Made by a program: the position numbers and the translations under genes. This document shows, piece by piece, positions 33,299-40,348 of a stretch of 64,000 nt of DNA. Position 1 is the first letter of the stretch. The number at the start of each line of letters is the position of its first letter. The stretch comes from Melioribacter sp051488665 (GTDB lineage Bacteria; Bacteroidota; Ignavibacteria; Ignavibacteriales; Melioribacteraceae), in NCBI RefSeq assembly GCF_051488665.1, contig NZ_JBPSEG010000014.1:5718-69717 (forward strand). The letters are read 5' to 3'. The notes beneath the pieces are model-generated. The model ran no database searches. It was not told the origin of the DNA and was given only the letters and a program-made list of their open reading frames with translations.

Positions 33299-33632
33299 AA
33301 ATTTTATAAAGCTTGCGTAATCACAATGTTGAAACCACTAAAGTAATCTTTAGTCACTCACTCTGTCAAAGAACTTTTATTTGCGGACTGGAAACTTACT
33401 GCTATTATTTTTATTTGTCAAGTTCCACAACAAAAAAAAGAACATTTTTTTGTTTTTTTTTATTTTTCCGCGTTTCAAAATGTCAAAAAAGAACAGCACC
33501 AAATATATAGTCTTTTTCTTAATAAAGCAAATAATTAATAAAAAAATTTTACTCCCACATCTGTCTTATACCGGAACTAACCGGCGGTTGTTACGGTTAA
33601 ATCTACATAAATTATAACGAAAGGGTGACGTC
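33295..33632. promoter_or_regulatory. rrnP: rRNA operon leader and promoter region
   Basis: No gene is supported here. On the minus strand three TTGACA hexamers occur (33486-33481, 33421-33416, 33369-33364). The best promoter is TTGACA 33421-33416, 17-base spacer, TAAGTT 33398-33393. The most proximal TTGACA coincides with the boxA-like 13-mer at 33366-33378 and may be part of the leader and not a promoter. Short ORFs reading plus through the T-rich tract are low complexity. The plus gene at 33633 has SD aaaggg. Confidence 0.5.
33366..33378 (-). promoter_or_regulatory. boxA-like element in the 16S leader
   Basis: Minus-strand AAAAGTTCTTTGA, identical to the element at 31393-31405 before 23S, lies about 70 bases upstream of the 16S 5' end. 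It is a candidate antitermination or processing site. Confidence 0.45.
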
Positions 33633-33887
33633 ATGAGACCGAATGAATTTAAGTTCAATGACAAAAACCCTCTATCCGATTTAATTCCCGACGAAATCTA
33701 CGAAAAATTATATTCGCGCGGTTTTATTAACGAGAAATCGGTAAGGGACTATATTATCAGGAAAAAGTTTGAAGCATTGAAAGCGCAAAATATTCCCGCT
33801 TCAAAAGCAATCGAACTGATTCGCGAGGATTATCCGTATCTCCAGTTCGATACTATACGCAAAATTATTTATCAAACTAAAAAATAA
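33633..33887 (+). CDS. Small conserved-looking protein of unknown function
   Basis: 84 residues, strongly charged and helical (LIPDEIYEKLYSRGFINEKSVRDYIIRKKFEALK, IPASKAIELIREDYPYLQFDTIRKIIYQ). The two helical blocks could form a helix-turn-helix-like fold, but no family was recognised. Codon use and an SD (aaaggg, 8 bases before ATG) support a real gene. It sits alone between the rRNA promoter region and the candidate small RNA. Confidence 0.65.
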   Translation: MRPNEFKFNDKNPLSDLIPDEIYEKLYSRGFINEKSVRDYIIRKKFEALKAQNIPASKAIELIREDYPYLQFDTIRKIIYQTKK

Positions 33888-33892
33888 ATTAC

Positions 33893-33921
33893 TTGACAAA
33901 AGTGTAAAGTAAATTTATATT
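33893..33921 (+). promoter_or_regulatory. Near-consensus sigma70-type promoter
   Basis: TTGACA (33893-33898), a 17-base spacer and TATATT (33916-33921) make the best promoter match in the window. Transcription would start near 33925-33928, about 95 bases before the DUF3098 ATG and just ahead of two hairpins. Confidence 0.75.
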
Positions 33922-33925
33922 TTCA

Positions 33926-34000
33926 GTACTTACTTCCGAAGTTATATGATACTTTGGAAGTATTAAGGCCCAGTGTCACCCCCCAACACTGGGCTTTTTA
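33926..34000 (+). ncRNA. Candidate small RNA or attenuated leader
   Basis: Between the promoter above and a strong terminator lie about 75 bases with almost no room for a protein. An 11-bp hairpin (33931-33941 with 33952-33962, one G-U pair, 10-base loop) is followed by the terminator hairpin. The transcript could be a free small RNA. Alternatively it is a 5' leader in which termination controls the downstream DUF3098-eutN-dprA genes. A six-codon frame (MILWKY, 33946-33966) has no SD. Confidence 0.45.
33968..33999 (+). terminator. Intrinsic terminator upstream of the DUF3098 gene
   Basis: GCCCAGTGT (33968-33976), a C-rich 9-base loop and ACACTGGGC (33986-33994) form a perfect 9-bp stem followed by TTTTTA. 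It lies between a promoter and an operon start, so it is either the end of a small RNA or an attenuator. Confidence 0.88.
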
Positions 34001-34022
34001 CTTAAAATATCGAGAGGATGTT

Positions 34023-34268
34023 ATGTCGAAATCAAAAAGACCTGCAAAAACCACTTTCAAGAAATTCGAATCGCCATTTAAAGATTACTGGACAAAACAA
34101 AACTTTATTTTACTTGGCATAGGGCTGATACTTATTATTGCCGGTTACTATTTAATGTCAATTTCTCCTTGGGACAATCCGACGGCTCTAAATTTTTCAC
34201 CGATAGTTCTGTTAATTGCTTATGTAGTTGTAATACCGCTTTCAATACTATATAAGAAGAAAAAGTAA
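34023..34268 (+). CDS. DUF3098-like membrane protein
   Basis: 81 residues from ATG 34023 with SD gaggatg. A basic, Phe-rich N-terminus is followed by two membrane helices (FILLGIGLILIIAGYYLM, IVLLIAYVVVIPLSILY) separated by SPWDNPTALNFSP. This is the pattern of DUF3098 proteins of Bacteroidota. Function is unknown. It overlaps the EutN-like gene by one base (TAATG). Confidence 0.75.
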   Translation: MSKSKRPAKTTFKKFESPFKDYWTKQNFILLGIGLILIIAGYYLMSISPWDNPTALNFSPIVLLIAYVVVIPLSILYKKKK

Positions 34269-34555
34269 TGTTTCTCGCAGAAGTTGTAGGCAATGTTGTT
34301 TCTACTGTTAAAAATAAATATCTTAAAGGCCACAAGTTACTTCTCGTCAATGAAATAAGTCCGGAAGGAATCCAAACCGGGAAAAAAGATATTTTAGCTC
34401 TTGATTTAGTCGATTCGGGAATCGGGGACAAAGTTTTGGTAGTAAGGGAAGGCGATGCTGTTCAACAGATTTTAGGTCATAATAAAGCGCCTGTCAACAC
34501 AATGATTATTGCAGTTGTAGATAATATCGATATTGCGGAGGAAACAATTAAATAA
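34268..34555 (+). CDS. EutN/CcmL-family microcompartment vertex protein (orphan)
   Basis: 95 residues covering the whole EutN/CcmL fold: MFLAEVVGNVVSTVKNKYL, GHKLLLVNEI, ALDLVDSGIGDKVLVVREG and the C-terminal MIIAVVDNIDI. Such proteins form pentamers that cap the vertices of bacterial microcompartment shells. No BMC-domain hexamer or encapsulated-enzyme gene lies in this window, so the protein is an orphan here. It is tightly coupled to the DUF3098 gene before it and overlaps dprA after it. Confidence 0.88.
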   Translation: MFLAEVVGNVVSTVKNKYLKGHKLLLVNEISPEGIQTGKKDILALDLVDSGIGDKVLVVREGDAVQQILGHNKAPVNTMIIAVVDNIDIAEETIK

Positions 34556-35684
34556 AAATAGATTGCAAGACGATAAATTCAATAATTTAGTTTCCCTAAA
34601 AACCCTCCTTTCAATCGAAGGAATTGGTCCTTATAAAATCTTCACGCTTCTTAACAAATTCAAATCTTTTCGGAATATCTTGTCCGCCGGGAAATCCGAA
34701 CTGATGCACACCGACGGGGTATCAAAAAAGTTAGCGGAAAGAATAGCAAATGCATCTAAAAAAGTAGATTCAGTAGAATCGAAAGTAAATTCCGAGCTTA
34801 ACTTACTGCGTAAATTAAATTGCAAAGTTATAACATACTGGGATGAAGAATATCCTGAATTACTGCGAAACATCTATTACCCGCCTCTTATTTTATATTT
34901 AGCCGGTAATATTGAAAAATGCGACCAAACAGGCGTGGCTATAGTAGGCACCCGAAAACCAACGAATTACGGAATACAGCAGGCTGAAAAGTTCGCTTCC
35001 GAATTGTCTAAAAAGGGTATAACCGTAATTAGCGGGTTAGCCCGGGGCGTCGATTCATACGCTCACAGTTCCGCGCTGAACAGCAATGGCAGAACCATTG
35101 CCGTAATTGGCAGCGGAATTGACGTAATATATCCGCCGGAAAACGCGCGACTGTTCAAAAAGATTTCCGAACAAGGGGCGGTAGTTTCCGAGTTCGAACC
35201 CGGCACCAAGCCGGACGCACAAAATTTCCCGAGGCGCAATCGAATTATCTCCGGATTGAGCCTCGGCGTTTTAATCATAGAAACGAAGCAGAACGGGGGC
35301 GCAATGCAAACCGCGGCTTATGCGCTCGATCAAAATCGTGAAATATTTGCCCTGCCTGGAAACGTAAATTCTCCTCAGTCCGAAGGTCCAAATCTCCTTA
35401 TTCAAAAAGGGGAAGCGAAGTTAGTATTAACAGCAGAAGATATAATAGAGGAATTAGGAGTCAAACTGGGTCACGAAAAAAAGACCGAAAAAAGAACCCG
35501 GCAAATTGCCCTTTCCTTGTTCGAAGAAAAAATACTGGAAGCGCTTGGCAACGAAGCTCTACACATAGATATTATTGCAGATAAAACTTCGATGAACACA
35601 TCCGAGTGCCTGGTTCACCTTTTGTCGCTGGAATTCAAAGGATTGATCAAACAATTACCGGGGAAAATATTCATGAGCGTTTAG
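34533..35684 (+). CDS. dprA: DNA-processing protein DprA
   Basis: 383 residues. An N-terminal helix-hairpin-helix region (LLSIEGIGPYKIFTLLNKF) precedes the Rossmann-like DNA-binding core with VAIVGTRKPTNYG, ISGLARGVDSYAH, IAVIGSGIDVIYPPEN and FPRRNRIISGLS. A C-terminal winged-helix ends in LLSLEFKGLIKQLPGKIF. DprA loads RecA on incoming single-stranded DNA during transformation. The start is uncertain: TTG 34533 (overlapping the EutN gene by 23 bases) or TTG 34563. The stop overlaps the converging rarA stop by 4 bases. Confidence 0.94.
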   Translation: MRRKQLNKNRLQDDKFNNLVSLKTLLSIEGIGPYKIFTLLNKFKSFRNILSAGKSELMHTDGVSKKLAERIANASKKVDSVESKVNSELNLLRKLNCKVITYWDEEYPELLRNIYYPPLILYLAGNIEKCDQTGVAIVGTRKPTNYGIQQAEKFASELSKKGITVISGLARGVDSYAHSSALNSNGRTIAVIGSGIDVIYPPENARLFKKISEQGAVVSEFEPGTKPDAQNFPRRNRIISGLSLGVLIIETKQNGGAMQTAAYALDQNREIFALPGNVNSPQSEGPNLLIQKGEAKLVLTAEDIIEELGVKLGHEKKTEKRTRQIALSLFEEKILEALGNEALHIDIIADKTSMNTSECLVHLLSLEFKGLIKQLPGKIFMSV

Positions 35685-36975
35685 TATTTTTTCAGCTTTT
35701 TCCAGATCGACTTCAGTCGTTCTTTCAAATTTTTTTCCAGACCGTTTTCCGTCGGACGATAATACTGCTTGCCTTTCATCTCCTCGGGCAGATAATTTTC
35801 TTCGACAAAATGAGCCGGGAAATCATGCGGGTATTTATATTCTTTTCCGTAACCGAGATTTTTCATCAATTTAGTCGGCGCGTTTCTCAAATGGAACGGG
35901 ACGGGATAGAGAGGTAAATTTTTTACGTCCCTTTGAGCTTCCTGAATAGCCAAATAAGCGGCGTTGCTTTTTGGAGCGGATGCCAAATAAGTGGCGCATT
36001 GCGAAAGTATAATCCTTGCTTCGGGCATTCCGATCTTATGACATGCTTCGAACGCAGCTTCCGCCAAAATCAACGCATTAGGCATTGCGTTGCCTATATC
36101 CTCGGCTGCAAGAATCACCATTCTTCTGGCAATAAAAACGGGTCTTCGCCCCCTTCGAGCATTCGCGCCAGCCAGTACACCGCAGCGTCGGGGTCCGAAC
36201 CGCGAATGCTTTTAATGAATGCCGATATTAAATTGTAATGTTCCTCGCCCGATTTATCGTATATAATATTTTTCTTTTGAAGAACATTTTCTATAAGCGA
36301 TTTTGTCACTATTATTTCTTCATTATCGATTTCATGCAGAACCGCAGCTTCCAGAATGTTCAGCATCATACGGGCGTCGCCGCCGGATGCAATAATCAAA
36401 TAGTCGGGATTTTCTATCCGGATTTTTAAAGACGACAAGAATTCATCTTTTTCGACCGCCCTGTAAAGAATTTTAATTAAATCTTCTTTACTTAATTCGT
36501 TTAATACGAAAATCCTCAAACGCGATCTCAAAGGCGGTATAATTTCGAACGACGGATTTTCGGTGGTTGCCCCGATTAATGTAATCTCGCCTTTTTCCAC
36601 AGACGAAAGCAAGGCGTCCTGCTGGGATTTATTGTATCTGTGAATTTCGTCAATAAACAATAAGGTGTTTCTATTATATAGAAAATTCTCTTTTGCCTTT
36701 TCGATTACCAGACGCAGGTCTTTGACTCCGGAAGAGACAGCGTTGAGCTGGAAGAATTCCGAATTAGTAGCTTCCGCCAGTATTACCGCCAGGGTGGTTT
36801 TTCCCGTGCCGGGAGGTCCCCATAAAATCAACGATCCCGGAATTTTATTTTCAATCATAACTCTTATCGGTTTATTTTTACCAACAAGATGTTCCTGACC
36901 GATAAACTCATCCAGGCTTTTGGGACGTATTCTTTCCGGGAGCGGTATTCTCGGTATCTCCTTTTTATTTATCAT
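35681..36975 (-). pseudogene. rarA: Replication-associated recombination protein RarA/MgsA, frameshifted
   Basis: The 5' part (36975-36115) encodes the AAA+ half: GPPGTGKTTLAVILAEA, LLFIDEIHRYNKSQQDALL, GATTENPSFE and SRLRIF. The 3' part (to 35681), in the -1 frame, encodes MVILAAEDIGNAMPNALILA and the rest of the C-terminal domain to LKKLKKY. Relatives read GEDPxFIARR[ML]; here GEDPFLL is followed in frame by PEEW-stop, while the other frame gives the missing RRMVILAAED. Loss of one base near 36128-36133 (ttg-gcc becoming ttg-cc) explains this exactly. RarA acts at stalled replication forks. Confidence 0.9.
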
Positions 36976-37258
36976 CTTCTTCTATTAATATTTCCTGTTC
37001 GTATGGTTTGTACATATGGTATTTTTCGCGGGCTACTTTTTCAATTGTTCTGAGGCTGTATTTTAAAGAATCAATTTCTTTCTGTAAATCATACAAGGTT
37101 TTTTCGGCGTTATGGATTTTATTGTCCAGATCGTTAATCTCGCCTCTTAATTTCATGTATTTTACGATTCCGTTTTCATTGAACAGCAAATAAATAAACG
37201 CCGATAGAAAAAGGAAAAAAAGAAGAAAATTTATAAGCTTACTTTTATACTTGTTCAT
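36965..37258 (-). CDS. Septum formation initiator FtsB/DivIC family protein
   Basis: 97 residues: a short cytoplasmic tip, one membrane helix (LINFLLFFLFLSAFIYLLF) and a periplasmic coiled coil (YMKLRGEINDLDNKIHNAEKTL...) ending with the YHMYKPYEQEILIEE segment usual in the family. It would link FtsL and FtsQ in the divisome. It overlaps ddl by 4 bases and rarA by 11. Confidence 0.82.
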   Translation of the reverse strand: MNKYKSKLINFLLFFLFLSAFIYLLFNENGIVKYMKLRGEINDLDNKIHNAEKTLYDLQKEIDSLKYSLRTIEKVAREKYHMYKPYEQEILIEEDDK

Positions 37259-38259
37259 TTTAACGCTGATTTAACGATTCTGTCGATCAATTCTTCGAAC
37301 GAAATTCCTACTGCGTTTGCCATTTTGGGAAATAAACTTGTGGATGTCATGCCGGGTAAGGTATTGACTTCGAGACAATAAGATTTATAGTCGGCTGTCA
37401 ATCTGAAATCGATTCTTGCATATTGTCTGCAGCCGACCGAATTGTACGCAAGAAGCGCTTGCGACTGTATGTGCCGCGCTACGTTATCGGGAATTTCAGC
37501 CGGCACGATATAATCGCTTTTACCGGAAGTATATTTCGATTCGTAGTCATAAAATCCGGAACGCGGAATTATTTCAAGTACGGGCAACGCTCTGTTTTCA
37601 AGAACGCCGACGGTAATTTCTCTGCCCGGTATAAATTCTTCTATTAATACATTCTCCGAATAATCGAAAGCCTTTTCGATAGCTTCGTCCAGCGCATTCT
37701 GTTCACGGCAAATAGAAATTCCGACGGTTGAGCCCTCGTCGTTGGGTTTTATAACGCACGGGAATCCGAAAAACTTTTCTATTTTCTTTTTAATTAAATC
37801 CCGATCGTTCCCTTCGCGGGATACGATAAACCATCTCGGAGTTTTGACATCGTAATGTTGAAACATAATTTTGGTCATGAACTTATTCATCGCCAGCGAA
37901 CTAGATAAGACGCCCGAGCCGGTATACTTCAGATTCCGCATTTCGAGCAAAGACTGGATACGACCGTCTTCGCCCCATTTGCCGTGCAATGCGAGAAAAA
38001 CCACATCGACATCGTCAAACATCGTTGAATTAATAATATCAATATAATTTCTCGAAGAAACAGGCGCTATGTCTTCTGTTCCGAATAACAAGTTCACATC
38101 TTCCGGTTGAGACAAGCCGTATGCAGGATCTAATGCCATTACGTCATAATTCAGATTCTTCAAAGCGGTAAAGATCGATTTTCCCGTTGCTTTTGAAACT
38201 TTTCTTTCGGACGACACGCCGCCCACCAGCAGGGCTACTTTTATTTCGGAATTCCGCAT
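37255..38259 (-). CDS. ddl: D-alanine-D-alanine ligase
   Basis: 334 residues of the ATP-grasp fold. VALLVGGVSSERKVSKATG, VFLALHGKWGEDGRIQSLLE, the VIKPNDEGSTVGIS loop, ARIDFRL and LEVNTLPGMTSTSLFPKMA are the Ddl motifs. It makes the D-Ala-D-Ala dipeptide of peptidoglycan. It shares an operon with the FtsB/DivIC-like gene, a sensible cell wall/division pairing. Confidence 0.96.
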   Translation of the reverse strand: MRNSEIKVALLVGGVSSERKVSKATGKSIFTALKNLNYDVMALDPAYGLSQPEDVNLLFGTEDIAPVSSRNYIDIINSTMFDDVDVVFLALHGKWGEDGRIQSLLEMRNLKYTGSGVLSSSLAMNKFMTKIMFQHYDVKTPRWFIVSREGNDRDLIKKKIEKFFGFPCVIKPNDEGSTVGISICREQNALDEAIEKAFDYSENVLIEEFIPGREITVGVLENRALPVLEIIPRSGFYDYESKYTSGKSDYIVPAEIPDNVARHIQSQALLAYNSVGCRQYARIDFRLTADYKSYCLEVNTLPGMTSTSLFPKMANAVGISFEELIDRIVKSALK

Positions 38260-38273
38260 AAGATCATTCCCGT

Positions 38274-38302
38274 TGATAACATAGATGAAATATTGTTTTC
38301 AA
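38274..38302 (-). promoter_or_regulatory. Possible promoter of ddl
   Basis: Minus-strand TTGAAA (38302-38297), a 17-base spacer and TTATCA (38279-38274) lie 15 bases before the ddl start. The -10 match is weak. Confidence 0.35.
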
Positions 38303-38337
38303 AAAAATTATTAAAATCGGATGACTGACAAACTAAA

Positions 38338-39336
38338 TCAGCTTTCAATCATTTCGATCAAACGAATATTATTCAAACCGTCTTCTCCGCTTACGACCGG
38401 ATTCTTATTCTGTAAAAATGATTTTTGCACCGACCTGATTACAAAAGCAATTTTGTTGAATTTTTTTCTAAAAACCATTTTAGTTTCGCCTTTCAGGTCG
38501 ATTGTAATTTTTGTTATAAAATTTCGTTTGTCGATTTTGCTTTCGATATTAATCGAACCGTTTAGTCCTACGATATCAAGGCGAATAAACGGTTTCTTTG
38601 TATCGTACGATACATTAAACAAACCGTAACCGCCGTTAATAAATTTAATAATAGCGGCGGCAAAGTCGTCGACTTCGCTCTTGTAAATAACGTTATCCAT
38701 GAAACCTTTCACTTCGGATACTTCGCCGCCGAAATAGCGCATTAAATCGATAACAATAGCTCCGGTATCCCTCAGCACTCCACCTCCGCTCAATTCTTTT
38801 TTAAATCTGAAATTATCGGCGGGAGGCATATCGATATGATACGAAGCGTTTATTACGACCAATTTGCCCAAAATATTTTTGTCTATTAATTCCTTTACCT
38901 TTATTATCAACGGATGAAAACGATGAATATGGTTTATTGCAAACTGAACATTATTTTCTTTACAAATTCTTACCATTTCTTCGGCTTGCGCCGAATTCAG
39001 AGCAATTGGTCTTTCGCAAAATACATGCTTGCCTGCTTTAGCCGCTTCGATTACCTGATAATAATGGTCGTTATTCTTGCTCGAAATATAGACCGCGTCG
39101 ATATCGGAATTTAAGAATGCCTGATAATCGTCATAAAAATTCGGCGCACCGAATCTGGATGCAATCTCGTGAGCGCGATTCCGATCATGGCTGTAAACCG
39201 AGACAAGCCGGCTTCGTTTTACTAATTGAAGAGAGGGTAAAAAGACATTTTCCAGAAAAGAGCCGCAGCCGGCGACGCCCCACTTCAGTTTACGGGGCAA
39301 AGGCACTTTCAGGTTAATATTTTTCGGCGCAGCCAT
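38338..39336 (-). CDS. Gfo/Idh/MocA family NAD(P)-dependent oxidoreductase
   Basis: 332 residues. The Rossmann start is WGVAGCGSFLENVFLPSL, then AVYISSKNNDHYYQVIEAAKAGKHVFCERPIA (the EKP-like lysine is replaced by Arg in CERP) and the GGGVLRDTGAIVIDLMRYFGG segment. Members oxidise or reduce sugars and related alcohols. Substrate not recognisable. It is separated by one base from metF, which is upstream of it. Confidence 0.85.
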   Translation of the reverse strand: MAAPKNINLKVPLPRKLKWGVAGCGSFLENVFLPSLQLVKRSRLVSVYSHDRNRAHEIASRFGAPNFYDDYQAFLNSDIDAVYISSKNNDHYYQVIEAAKAGKHVFCERPIALNSAQAEEMVRICKENNVQFAINHIHRFHPLIIKVKELIDKNILGKLVVINASYHIDMPPADNFRFKKELSGGGVLRDTGAIVIDLMRYFGGEVSEVKGFMDNVIYKSEVDDFAAAIIKFINGGYGLFNVSYDTKKPFIRLDIVGLNGSINIESKIDKRNFITKITIDLKGETKMVFRKKFNKIAFVIRSVQKSFLQNKNPVVSGEDGLNNIRLIEMIES

Positions 39337-39337
39337 T

Positions 39338-40291
39338 TCAGTACCCTAATTTTTTCATAAGCAATTTTATCGGCTGGGAATTTTGCATTATGTAGAAATG
39401 AATGGCGGGCACATTGTTGTTTAGTAATTCTTCGACCTGTTTGTAAGCCCAGTTGATACCGATTTCCAAAGCGTGCTCGGGCTTTGCTGCTTCAAGTTCG
39501 TCCGCCAACTCGGCTGGTATATCAATATAAAAGTTTTTCGGCAATGTATGAGCGTGTTTCTTAGATGTAATTATTTTCAAACCCGGAATAATCGGGACGT
39601 CTATACCTTCCCGGCGGCATAGTTTTACATAGTCGAAATAATATTTATTGTCGTAGAACATTTGCGTAACGATATAAGATGCGCCGGCGTCAATTTTTGC
39701 TTTTGTGTATTTAATGTCCGAAATGAGATTCGGCGCTTCGTAATGTTTTTCGGGATACCCGCTCGTTCCGATGCAAAAGTCCATCGGCTCAGCGTCGAGC
39801 AATCCTTCTTCGAGATATTTACCTTTGTTCAGATCGCTGATTTGTTTAATCAATTCGACGGCGTATTCATTAACGCTTCGCCCGAATTTCAGCGGTTTTC
39901 TGAAGCCGTTGTCGTCGCCTCTGATAGCCAATACATTATCGATCTGGAGATAGTGGAGCTCAATTAAAAAGTCCTCGGTTTCTTCTTTGGTAAATCCCGT
40001 GCAGAGTACGTGAGGCACTGCGTCGATATTATATTTATTTTGAATAAGAGCGCAGAGCCCCAGAGTGCCCGGTCTTTTTCTTTTTACTTTCATTTTAATA
40101 TCGCCGCCGGGAGTTTCCTCGTAAACGACTTCCGCGGGGTGACTTGTAATATCGATAAAAGGCGGGTTGTATTTAACAATATCGTCGAGCACATTTAACA
40201 GTTCTTTTATATCCCCGCCTCTTTTGGGAGGAATTATTTCAAAGCTGATCAATGTGTCGTTTGATTTTTCCAGATGTTCAATTACTTTCAT
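39338..40291 (-). CDS. metF: 5,10-methylenetetrahydrofolate reductase
   Basis: 317 residues from ATG 40291; a TTG start at 40318 would add nine residues with no better SD. The TIM-barrel enzyme shows LISFEIIPPKRGG, ITSHPA (the family TWGAGG region in variant form), VLAIRGD and QMFYDNKYYFDYV, ending in the FYIMQNSQP strand. It makes methyl-THF for methionine synthesis using a flavin. Confidence 0.9.
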   Translation of the reverse strand: MKVIEHLEKSNDTLISFEIIPPKRGGDIKELLNVLDDIVKYNPPFIDITSHPAEVVYEETPGGDIKMKVKRKRPGTLGLCALIQNKYNIDAVPHVLCTGFTKEETEDFLIELHYLQIDNVLAIRGDDNGFRKPLKFGRSVNEYAVELIKQISDLNKGKYLEEGLLDAEPMDFCIGTSGYPEKHYEAPNLISDIKYTKAKIDAGASYIVTQMFYDNKYYFDYVKLCRREGIDVPIIPGLKIITSKKHAHTLPKNFYIDIPAELADELEAAKPEHALEIGINWAYKQVEELLNNNVPAIHFYIMQNSQPIKLLMKKLGY

Positions 40292-40348
40292 TTTTTCCCG
40301 ATTAATTTGTTCTAACAAATTTACAATTTTTCATATTAATTATATAAG

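Noticed and set aside
33381..33617. 78-codon plus-strand frame in the rRNA upstream region
   Set aside because: It is Lys/Phe-rich low-complexity translation of an AT tract inside the rRNA promoter region, with no SD.
36128..36140. Programmed -1 frameshifting in rarA
   Set aside because: The zero-frame codons ccg-ttt-tta do not form a canonical X-XXY-YYZ heptamer, RarA is a single chain elsewhere, and one missing base restores the motif exactly.
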